From positions 1 through 8,603 of the forward strand of contig JAEWGX010000021.1 in NCBI GenBank assembly GCA_023388075.1: 8,603 nt of DNA, in the 5' to 3' direction. The notes under the pieces were generated by a model, which was given only the letters and a program-made list of their open reading frames with translations, searched no databases and was not told the DNA's origin. The position numbers were made by a program, and so were the translations under genes. Source of the stretch: Pseudomonadota bacterium. GTDB taxonomy: Bacteria; Pseudomonadota; Gammaproteobacteria; Burkholderiales; Burkholderiaceae_E. Shown here in pieces: positions 1 to 6,578 of the stretch (positions are counted from its first letter, which is position 1; the number at the start of each line of letters is the position of its first letter).

Positions 1-17
1 GAAGGGTTGATTGGCAG

Positions 18-452
18 ATGTTCGAGGGCAGCTATCCTCTGACGCTCGATGCGAAGGGTCGCTTGACGATCCCGAGCGAGATGCGCGAGCAGCTCGAGTC
101 GATCTGCCAGGGCAAGCTCACCGTCACCCGGCACTTCGGTCACTTCCTGCGGGTCTATCCGCAACCGGAATGGGAGCGGATGCGCGAGCTGATGTCGCGC
201 ACCTTCACGCCCAAGGAGGAGCCGGTCCGGCGCCTCATCATCGGCTCGGCCGATCCGGTGCAGATGGACGGCGCCGGGCGCATTCTCGTCAGCCCCATCC
301 TGCGCAGGGCGGCGCGCCTCGACAAGCGCGTGGTGCTGGTGGGCGATCTGCAGCGCCTGGAGATCTGGGACGAGGAAACGCATGCGCGCTACCTCGACGA
401 GCAGGCGGAGGCCGGCATTCCGGAGGCCCTGCGCGATGCGCTCGGCTTCTGA
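18..452 (+). CDS. mraZ: MraZ, dcw-cluster transcriptional regulator
   Basis: This encodes a complete 144-residue MraZ, close to the family's usual length of about 150. MraZ is a nucleoid-associated DNA-binding protein that forms ring-shaped oligomers and, in E. coli, represses its own dcw promoter. Two AbrB/SpoVT-like halves are visible, each with the DxxxR signature: D11-A-K-G-R15 and D84-G-A-G-R88. The N-terminus MFEGSY matches the typical 'MF.G' start, which supports the ATG at 18. A possible Shine-Dalgarno GAAGGG lies at 1-6, about 11 nt upstream, which is rather far. The gene is first in the cluster, as expected, and ends 5 nt before rsmH. The promoter and the repeated TGGG-type operator known for MraZ would lie left of the window and cannot be assessed. 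Identification is from motifs and context and is secure. Confidence 0.97.
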   Translation: MFEGSYPLTLDAKGRLTIPSEMREQLESICQGKLTVTRHFGHFLRVYPQPEWERMRELMSRTFTPKEEPVRRLIIGSADPVQMDGAGRILVSPILRRAARLDKRVVLVGDLQRLEIWDEETHARYLDEQAEAGIPEALRDALGF

Positions 453-457
453 ACCGG

Positions 458-1441
458 GTGGCCACGAGTGAGCAATCCGACGATCGCAGCCACGTTCCGG
501 TGCTTGCCGCCGAGGCGGTCGCCGCCTTGCGGGTGCGCGCGGACGGCATCTATGTCGACGGCACGTTCGGCCGTGGCGGCCACAGCCGGCGGATCCTCGA
601 CGTACTGGGCAAGGGCGGGCGCCTGGTGGCGCTGGACCGCGATCCCGACGCCGTCGCGGCCGGCCGCCTGCTGGAGCGCCGCTGGCGCGACGATCGGTTC
701 GAGCTCTTCCATGCCCGCTTCTCCGAGCTCGAGCGGGTTCTCGACGAGCGCGGCATCGGCGGTATCGACGGCCTGCTGCTCGATCTCGGCATCTCGTCGC
801 CGCAGGTGGACGATCCGGCGCGCGGATTCAGCTTCCTTCAGGACGGCCCACTGGACATGCGCATGGATCCGACGCGCGGCATGTCGGCGCGGCAGTGGCT
901 CGAGCATGCGTCGGAACAGGAAATAGCGGAGGTACTGAAACGATATGGGGACGAACGGTTTGCTGTTCCGATTGCAGCGGCGATTGTTGCTCGCCGCGGC
1001 CAAGCCGGTGGCGCGGGGTTTCAAACCACACGACAACTTGCCGATGTCGTGGCGGCAGTCGTTCGCCGGCGCCAAAAGAGGCCGGAGGTGGGCAAGAACC
1101 CGGCAACACGTACCTTTCAAGCTCTACGGATTCACGTCAATGACGAAGGCGCCGAGCTCTCGCGGGCACTAGCGGCCGGGATGCGCCGCCTGGTGCCGGG
1201 CGGCCGGCTGGCAGTCATCAGCTTTCACTCGATCGAAGATCGCATGGTCAAGCAGTTCATCTCGCTCCACAGCGGCAAGAGCGCCGAGCGGCATCCGGTC
1301 ACCGGCGCCCCGCTGTCGGCGCCATCGCTCGTCAGCCGGGGTCGCATCCTGCCGGGTGCCGACGAGGTGAAGGCCAACCCGCGGGCGCGGTCGGCGGTGC
1401 TGCGCGTGGCCGAGCGCACCGAGGCGGAGATCGCGCCATGA
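458..1441 (+). CDS. rsmH: 16S rRNA (cytosine(1402)-N4)-methyltransferase RsmH
   Basis: RsmH (MraW) uses S-adenosylmethionine to methylate N4 of C1402 in the decoding centre of 16S rRNA. The 327-residue product, compared with 313 in E. coli, shows the family motifs in order: H12-VPVL, the SAM-binding YVDGTFGRGGHS (32-43), the acidic LVALDRD (56-62), LLLDLGISSPQVDDPARGFSF (106-126), DMRMD (133-137), NPATRTFQALRIHVN (214-228) and ISFHSIEDRMVKQF (254-267). I chose GTG at 458 because it is the only usual start codon close upstream of HVPVL; the same frame stays open leftwards through mraZ but in a shadow frame. No convincing Shine-Dalgarno precedes it, so translation probably depends on coupling to mraZ, whose stop is 5 nt away. 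The end overlaps ftsL by 4 nt (ATGA). Codons 153-238 have much lower GC3 than the rest of the gene, yet the frame and motifs are intact. Confidence 0.96.
   Translation: MATSEQSDDRSHVPVLAAEAVAALRVRADGIYVDGTFGRGGHSRRILDVLGKGGRLVALDRDPDAVAAGRLLERRWRDDRFELFHARFSELERVLDERGIGGIDGLLLDLGISSPQVDDPARGFSFLQDGPLDMRMDPTRGMSARQWLEHASEQEIAEVLKRYGDERFAVPIAAAIVARRGQAGGAGFQTTRQLADVVAAVVRRRQKRPEVGKNPATRTFQALRIHVNDEGAELSRALAAGMRRLVPGGRLAVISFHSIEDRMVKQFISLHSGKSAERHPVTGAPLSAPSLVSRGRILPGADEVKANPRARSAVLRVAERTEAEIAP
914..1171 (+). other. Low-GC3 block inside rsmH (possible mosaic segment)
   Basis: In the rsmH reading frame, codons 153-238 use A- or T-ending codons in about 40 of 86 cases by hand count (GC3 near 53%). 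In the roughly 65 codons just upstream only about nine end in A or T (GC3 near 86%), and the downstream part also returns to high GC3. Codons rare elsewhere in the window cluster here: ATA, GTA, AAA, CGA, TAT, TTT, GTT, CTA and ACA. The frame is unbroken and the conserved NPATRTFQALR motif lies within it. I infer possible homologous recombination with a lower-GC relative; relaxed codon selection or an RNA-level constraint are alternatives. Confidence 0.6.
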
Positions 1442-1719
1442 ACCCGCGCGTGCTCGCACGCATCAACGTCGGCCTCGCGGCCGCGCTGGTCATCGCGGCG
1501 CTGCTGCTGGTGACCTCCCAGCACCGCGCGCGGCGCCTGGCGATCGACCTGGAGCGCGCGCAGGGCCAGATGCGCGAGCTGGACGTCCGGCACTCGCAGC
1601 TCCAGCTCGAGATCTCCAAGCTCGCGAAGGCCTCGCTGGTGGACCGCCGGGTGAGGACGGAGCTGCACATGATCCCGTTGTCGCCGGAGCGCACGCTGTA
1701 TCTCAGGGAGGCCAACTGA
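1438..1719 (+). CDS. ftsL: Cell division protein FtsL
   Basis: This is a small bitopic membrane protein of 93 residues, shorter than E. coli FtsL (121). It has a short cytoplasmic N-tail (1-9) carrying basic residues, one hydrophobic segment at about 10-26, and then a periplasmic region at about 32-65 rich in charged and leucine residues that looks like a coiled coil. In the divisome FtsL pairs with FtsB, joins FtsQ and helps activate the FtsW-FtsI septal synthase. The primary sequence of FtsL is poorly conserved, so the call rests on size, topology and its invariant position between rsmH and ftsI. The ATG at 1438 overlaps the rsmH stop (ATGA) and is preceded by GGAGA at 1426-1430, 7 nt away. 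The stop overlaps the ftsI start by 1 nt (TGATG). Confidence 0.93.
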   Translation: MNPRVLARINVGLAAALVIAALLLVTSQHRARRLAIDLERAQGQMRELDVRHSQLQLEISKLAKASLVDRRVRTELHMIPLSPERTLYLREAN

Positions 1720-3521
1720 TGGCCAGGTCGGTCAAGTTCGCCGCGCCCAAGCTGCTCCAGACGAAGCTGCAGCTCTGGCGATCGCGCTTCATCTTCTCGC
1801 TGGTCGCGGTCGCCTTCGTCGCGCTCGCCGGGAAGGCGCTCTACCTGCAGACGGTGTCGTCCCCGTTCCTGCTGGCCAAGGGCGCCCAGCGCTACGAGAA
1901 GACCATCGAGCTGCAGGCCAACCGCGGCCGCATCCTGGACCGGCACGGGGTGGTGCTCGCCACCAGCCTGCCCGCGCGCTCGATCTGGGCCTATCCCGAC
2001 CGCGTCGACCTCGACGACCCGCGCCTGATGGATGTCGCCCGGCTCCTCGGCTTAAAGCCGCTCGACCTCCAGCGCCGGCTTTCCGAGGATCGCAACTTCG
2101 TCTTCCTGCGCCGCCAGGTGGACCTGGACACCGCCGAGCGGATCAAGGCGCTGCGCATCAGGGGCTTCGGCGAGGACGACGAGTACAAGCGCAGCTACCC
2201 GGAGGGTGAAACCGTCGCCCATCTGGTCGGATTCACCGACATCGGGCACGTGGGCCAGGAAGGCCTCGAGCTCTCGTTCCAGTCGATGCTGGCCGGCCAT
2301 CCGGGCAGCCGCCGCGTGATCCGGGACGGTACCGGCCAGATCATCGGCGCGATCGACCAGGTCCGCGAGCCGCGCGACGGCCGCGACCTGCGGCTCACCA
2401 TCGATACCCGCATCCAGGCCCGTACCTTCGAGGCGCTCAAGGAGGCGGTCAAGGTGAACGCGGCCAAGGCCGGAGCGGCCATCGTGCTCGATGCGCACAA
2501 CGGCGAGGTGCTCGCGCTCGCCAACTGGCCGTCGTACAACCCGAACGACCGCTCGGGGCTCTCCGGCTCGCAGCTGCGCAACCGCGCCATCACCGATATC
2601 TACGAGCCCGGCTCCACCATGAAGGTGTTCACCGCGGCGCTCGCGCTCGAGAGTGGAAAGTACCGCCCGGGCAGCGTGATCGACGTGCGCGACGGCCGCA
2701 TGACCATCGGGCGCGACACGATCCGCGATGCCCACCGCATCCGGGAGCTCACCACACTCGAGCAGGTGATCCAGCGCAGCTCCAACATCGGCACCGCCAA
2801 GATCGCCCTGTCGCTGCCGCCCGAGCAGCACTGGCGGCTGCTCACCGCCGCCGGCTTCGGCCAGGCGCCGAAGCTGGGCTTCCCGGGTGCGGCCTCCGGC
2901 CGGCTTCGCCCGTACCGGAAGTGGAAGCCGATCGAGCAGGCCACCATCTCGTATGGCCACGGCGTCTCGGTGTCGTTGATGCAGATGGCGCGCGCCTACA
3001 CCATCTTCGCCGGCAACGGCGAGCTGCTGCCGGTCTCCATCTTCAAGGCGCCGGGGCAGGAGCAGCGCGGCCGAGCGATCCAGGTCTCGCTGCGCGCCGG
3101 CGAAGGTCACTACGAGCACGACACGGTGCGCGGCGTGCCGGTGGTGAGCCCGGGCACTGCTGCGGCCATCCGGCGCATGCTGGAGCTGGCGGCCGGGCCG
3201 AAGGGCACCGCGCCTTCGGCGCAGGTGCACGGCTACCGCGTGGGCGGCAAGACCGGCACGTCGACCAAGATCGAGAACGGTCGCTACGTGAAGAAGTACG
3301 TGTCCTCGTTCGTCGGCATGGCGCCGATGTCCGATCCCCGGATCATCGTCGCGGTGATGATCGATGAGCCGTCCGCCGGCAAGTACTATGGCGGCCAGAT
3401 CGCCGGCCCGGTGTTCTCCCGGATCGCCGGCGATGCGCTGCAGACGCTCGGTGTCGAGCCCGATGCGCCCTTCGAGACGATGATCTCGCCGATGGTCGCG
3501 TTGCGCAAGGAAGGCGTGTGA
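1719..3521 (+). CDS. ftsI: Peptidoglycan D,D-transpeptidase FtsI (PBP3)
   Basis: FtsI crosslinks septal peptidoglycan in the periplasm and works with the glycosyltransferase FtsW. The 600-residue product (E. coli 588) has a basic cytoplasmic tail, one transmembrane anchor at about 23-43, and the class B PBP pedestal domain beginning at NRGRILDRHGVVLATS (68-83). The C-terminal transpeptidase domain has all three active-site motifs: S299-T-M-K302 with the nucleophilic serine, S354-S-N356, and K511-T-G-T514. The ATG at 1719 is preceded by a strong Shine-Dalgarno AGGGAGG (1705-1711) at 7 nt. The frame overlaps ftsL by 1 nt and murE by 4 nt. The PBP3 rather than PBP2 call rests on operon position and on the presence of neighbouring ftsL. 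A rare TTA leucine codon (residue 112) sits within a short perfect DNA palindrome. Confidence 0.97.
   Translation: MARSVKFAAPKLLQTKLQLWRSRFIFSLVAVAFVALAGKALYLQTVSSPFLLAKGAQRYEKTIELQANRGRILDRHGVVLATSLPARSIWAYPDRVDLDDPRLMDVARLLGLKPLDLQRRLSEDRNFVFLRRQVDLDTAERIKALRIRGFGEDDEYKRSYPEGETVAHLVGFTDIGHVGQEGLELSFQSMLAGHPGSRRVIRDGTGQIIGAIDQVREPRDGRDLRLTIDTRIQARTFEALKEAVKVNAAKAGAAIVLDAHNGEVLALANWPSYNPNDRSGLSGSQLRNRAITDIYEPGSTMKVFTAALALESGKYRPGSVIDVRDGRMTIGRDTIRDAHRIRELTTLEQVIQRSSNIGTAKIALSLPPEQHWRLLTAAGFGQAPKLGFPGAASGRLRPYRKWKPIEQATISYGHGVSVSLMQMARAYTIFAGNGELLPVSIFKAPGQEQRGRAIQVSLRAGEGHYEHDTVRGVPVVSPGTAAAIRRMLELAAGPKGTAPSAQVHGYRVGGKTGTSTKIENGRYVKKYVSSFVGMAPMSDPRIIVAVMIDEPSAGKYYGGQIAGPVFSRIAGDALQTLGVEPDAPFETMISPMVALRKEGV
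3507..3514 (+). promoter_or_regulatory. Shine-Dalgarno for murE
   Basis: AAGGAAGG lies inside the last codons of ftsI. Its AAGGA core ends 6 nt before the GTG at 3518. It supports that GTG as the murE start even though the start overlaps the ftsI stop. Confidence 0.75.
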
Positions 3522-5230
3522 CGGGGTCCGGTTCGATCGGGCCGGTTGCGCGACATGCCGCGGACTGGCTCAGGCAACAGTTGCCTGCGCAGGGGCGCCT
3601 GCGCAGCGACAGCCGACGGGTGGTCGCGGGCGACGCATTCTTCGCCTATCCGGGGGAGCAGGGCGACGGCCGCGACTGGCTGCGCCCGGCGCTCGACGCC
3701 GGGGCTGCCGCGATCGTGGTGGAGCGAGCGGGCCTCGAGGCCTTCGCGGAGGTGGTCGCGAACGCCCGCGTGCCGTCGCTCGTGGTCGAGGGGTTGCGCC
3801 GCCAGGCCGGCGAGATCGCTTCCGCCTATCTCGGCGAGCCGAGCGCCCGCGTGAAGGTGATCGCGGTCACCGGCACCAACGGCAAGACGAGCTGCACGCA
3901 CTGGATCGCGCAGGGCTTCGACCGGCGCGCGCGGCGGATCGCCGCGGCGCGAAGCGGCTCGGCCGGCAACGGCGCCGCCACGTCGATGGACCCGGCGCAC
4001 GCGCGGGCCGCAGTGATCGGAACGCTGGGCGCGGGCGTCCCGGCCGGCGGCGAAGCCGACGACTTCGTGCCCGAAGCCGACGCGGACACGGTCCTTACCA
4101 CGCCCGATGCGCTCGGGCTGCAGCACCGGCTCGCCGATTTCGCCGCGCGCGGCATCGAGCTGGTCGCACTGGAGGCTTCCTCGATCGGCCTGCAGCAGGG
4201 CCGGCTGAACGGGACGCGGATCGCGGTCGCGGTGCTGACCAATCTCAGCCGCGACCACCTCGACTACCACGTGACCATGCAGGCCTACGCGGCGGCCAAG
4301 GCCAGGCTCTTCGCCTGGCCGACGCTCGACGCGATGGTGGTCAACCTCGGCGACCCCGCGTCCACCGAGATGCTGAATGCCGCCGATCCGGATCTGCGGC
4401 GCATCGGCTACCTGCTTCTCGACGCGCCGGCCGGCGACGATGCGCTGGTCGAAGCGGGCGAGCGCTCCACGGCGTGCAGCGACCTCCTCACCGCGACGCC
4501 CCTCGACGGACAGGGCCGGATCCTGCTGTCGTGGTTCCGGGCGGCCGGCGAGGCGCGGGCCTCCGATCGCCGCGACGCCACCGGCGGCGGCGACAGCGTC
4601 GACCTGCAGCTCGCGCTGATCGGGCGCTTCAACGTCGCCAACGCCCTGGCGGTCGCCGGCACCTGGCTCGCCCTCGGCTGGTCGCTGAAGGAGATCGCCG
4701 CCGGCCTGGAGAGCCTGCGGCCGGTGCCGGGTCGCCTGCAGATGGTGGGCGATCCGCACGACGACCACCAGCCGCTCGCGGTCGTCGACTATGCCCACAC
4801 CCCGGATGCGCTCGCCAACGCGCTCGACGCGTTGCGGCCGCTCGCCGACGAGCGCAACGGACGGCTGTGGTGCGTCTTCGGCGCCGGCGGCGACCGCGAT
4901 GCCGGCAAGCGCGCGCCGATGGCGGCGGCCGCGGAGCGGCATGCCGACGAGATCGTGCTCACCAGCGACAATCCGCGCGGCGAGGCGCCCGAAGCGATCA
5001 TCGCGCAACTGCGTGCCGGCCTCTCGCGCGCCCCGTGGCGCGAGCAGCCGGACCGGGCGCAGGCGATCGCCGCGGCTCTCCAGGCCGCCGCGCCGGCGGA
5101 CGTGGTGCTCATCGCGGGCAAGGGCCACGAGCCCTACCAGGAGATTCGCGGTAGGCGACTGCCGTTCTCGGACGTCGACCAGGCGCGGCTCGCGCTGCGG
5201 CTGCGGGCCGAAGGCGGTGGCGATGTTTGA
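3518..5230 (+). CDS. murE: UDP-MurNAc-L-Ala-D-Glu:meso-diaminopimelate ligase MurE
   Basis: MurE adds the third stem residue to UDP-MurNAc-L-Ala-D-Glu in the cytoplasm, using ATP. The 570-residue product is longer than the usual 490-510. The N-terminal UDP-substrate domain has SDSR (30-33) and FFAYPG (41-46). The ATPase domain has the P-loop GTNGKTS (119-125, K123), LEASSIGL (218-225), TNLSRDHLDYH (241-251) and a probable carbamylated lysine K261. The C-terminal domain has VVDYAHTPDAL (422-432), GAGGDRD (455-461), DNPR (484-487) and AGKGHE (533-538). DNPR is the known signature for meso-diaminopimelate rather than lysine. The extra length includes an Ala/Ser/Gly-rich insert at about 141-163, just after the P-loop helix, and a shorter Asp/Gly-rich loop near 346-360. 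The glycine usually following DYH is V252. The GTG start is in a GTGA overlap with ftsI and has a good Shine-Dalgarno. Confidence 0.97.
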   Translation: MTGSGSIGPVARHAADWLRQQLPAQGRLRSDSRRVVAGDAFFAYPGEQGDGRDWLRPALDAGAAAIVVERAGLEAFAEVVANARVPSLVVEGLRRQAGEIASAYLGEPSARVKVIAVTGTNGKTSCTHWIAQGFDRRARRIAAARSGSAGNGAATSMDPAHARAAVIGTLGAGVPAGGEADDFVPEADADTVLTTPDALGLQHRLADFAARGIELVALEASSIGLQQGRLNGTRIAVAVLTNLSRDHLDYHVTMQAYAAAKARLFAWPTLDAMVVNLGDPASTEMLNAADPDLRRIGYLLLDAPAGDDALVEAGERSTACSDLLTATPLDGQGRILLSWFRAAGEARASDRRDATGGGDSVDLQLALIGRFNVANALAVAGTWLALGWSLKEIAAGLESLRPVPGRLQMVGDPHDDHQPLAVVDYAHTPDALANALDALRPLADERNGRLWCVFGAGGDRDAGKRAPMAAAAERHADEIVLTSDNPRGEAPEAIIAQLRAGLSRAPWREQPDRAQAIAAALQAAAPADVVLIAGKGHEPYQEIRGRRLPFSDVDQARLALRLRAEGGGDV

Positions 5231-6578
5231 CCTGCGCCAGGCCTTCGACTGGCTGCCCCAGGCGGTGCTGCTCGGCACCGGAGCGGAACGGATCGCGCGG
5301 GTGAGCACCGATACGCGCGACGTCCGGCGCGGTGACCTCTTCGTCGCGTTGCGTGGCGAGCGCTTCGATGCGCACGACTTCGTCGGCGAAGCCCTCGCCG
5401 GGGGCGCGGCCGCCATCGCCGTGGAGCGCTGGACCGAGCGCGCCGCGCCGCCGGCGCTGCTGGTGCCGGACAGTCGCAAGGCGCTCGGATGGATCGCCGC
5501 CGGCTGGCGGCGCCGCTTCGACCTGCCGCTCATCGCCGTGACCGGCAGCAACGGCAAGACGACGGTCAAGGAGATGATCGCCGCGATCCTCGCCGCCCAC
5601 TTCGGCGAGGCCGCGTTCGCCACCCGCGGCAACCTGAACAACGACGTCGGCGTCCCGCTCACGCTGCTGTCGCTCGAGGCCGGGCACCGCGCCGCGGTGA
5701 TCGAGCTCGGCATGAACCACGTCGGCGAGATCGCCTGGCTCGCCGGCCTGGCGGCGCCGACCGTCGCCCTGGTCAACAACGCGCAGCGCGAGCACCAGGA
5801 GTTCCTGGACGGTCCGGCGGCCACCGCGACCGAGAACGGTGCCGTGCTGCAGGCGCTCGGCCCCGACGGTGTCGCGGTGTTCCCGGGCGACGACCCGCAC
5901 GCGCCGATCTGGCGACGGCTCGCGGGGGCCAGTCGCACCATCGAGTTCGGCCTCGATCCCGCGCAAACCGTGCATGCCGGGAAGGACGCGCGCCCTTCGG
6001 GCTTCACCGCGACGGTGGCCGGGCAGCCGATCGAGCTGCGGCTCAACATCGCCGGCCGCCACAACGTGCGCAATGCGCTGGCGGCGGTCGCCTGCGCGCA
6101 TGCGATCGGCGTGCCCGGCGAGGCGATCGCCCGCGGTCTGCAGGCGTTCACGCCGGTCGTGGGCCGGTTGCGGCGTCTGCGCGGCGAGGCCTTCGAGCTG
6201 ATCGACGACACCTACAACGCCAACCCGGACTCCGTGCGCGCGGCGATCGACGTCCTCGCCGACGAACCGGCGCCTCGCCTGCTGGTGCTGGGCGACATGG
6301 GTGAGGTCGGGGCGCAGGGACCGCTCTTTCACCGCGAGGTCGGCGCGTACGCGCGGGACCGCGGGATCGCCCGGCTGCTCGCCGCCGGCGAGCAGAGCCG
6401 GGAGACCGTCGACGCCTTCGGCGAAGGCGCCACCCACTTCGCCTCGGTGGAGGAGCTCGTCGCGGCGGTCGCGCCGATCGCGGCCGGCTTTGGTGCCGTG
6501 CTGGTCAAGGGCTCGCGCTTCATGCGGATGGAGCGGGTGCTGGCCGCGCTCGGGCACGCGCCGGAAGGGCATCACTGA
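5223..6578 (+). CDS. murF: UDP-MurNAc-tripeptide:D-Ala-D-Ala ligase MurF
   Basis: MurF adds D-Ala-D-Ala to the UDP-MurNAc-tripeptide, completing the cytoplasmic pentapeptide precursor. The 451-residue product matches the family length (E. coli 452). Visible elements are STDTR (28-32) and GDLFVALRG in the substrate-binding domain, the ATP-binding P-loop GSNGKTT (108-114, K112), GNLNNDVGVPLTLL, the ELGMNHVGEI segment, NIAGRHNVRNALAA, and the C-terminal DDTYNANPDS motif characteristic of MurF. The ATG at 5223 gives the typical N-terminus MFDLRQA. GAAGG at 5210-5214 precedes it by 8 nt. The same frame stays open further upstream inside murE, but that part is a shadow. The gene overlaps murE by 8 nt and mraY by 1 nt, so coupled translation is likely. 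Nothing appears damaged. Confidence 0.97.
   Translation: MFDLRQAFDWLPQAVLLGTGAERIARVSTDTRDVRRGDLFVALRGERFDAHDFVGEALAGGAAAIAVERWTERAAPPALLVPDSRKALGWIAAGWRRRFDLPLIAVTGSNGKTTVKEMIAAILAAHFGEAAFATRGNLNNDVGVPLTLLSLEAGHRAAVIELGMNHVGEIAWLAGLAAPTVALVNNAQREHQEFLDGPAATATENGAVLQALGPDGVAVFPGDDPHAPIWRRLAGASRTIEFGLDPAQTVHAGKDARPSGFTATVAGQPIELRLNIAGRHNVRNALAAVACAHAIGVPGEAIARGLQAFTPVVGRLRRLRGEAFELIDDTYNANPDSVRAAIDVLADEPAPRLLVLGDMGEVGAQGPLFHREVGAYARDRGIARLLAAGEQSRETVDAFGEGATHFASVEELVAAVAPIAAGFGAVLVKGSRFMRMERVLAALGHAPEGHH

Noticed and set aside
11..457. N-terminal extension of RsmH by about 149 residues in the frame overlapping mraZ
   Set aside because: The extension is compositionally a shadow of mraZ and RsmH homology begins at HVPVL just after GTG 458. 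MraZ in the other frame is a complete, motif-bearing protein.
914..1171. Frameshift, insertion element or separate small gene in the low-GC3 part of rsmH
   Set aside because: The rsmH frame continues without interruption and keeps conserved motifs; the overlapping short frames here have no recognisable features.
4791..5222. Upstream extension of the MurF frame within murE
   Set aside because: This part reads as Arg/Ala/Ser-rich shadow sequence; MurF homology begins at the ATG at 5223, which has a well-placed Shine-Dalgarno.
3386..6211. A 941-codon open frame on the minus strand, antisense to ftsI, murE and murF
   Set aside because: Long antisense frames are normal in GC-rich coding DNA because stop codons are scarce. 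Its translation is low-complexity Arg/Ala/Ser-rich with no recognisable domain, and the + strand carries well-conserved genes throughout.
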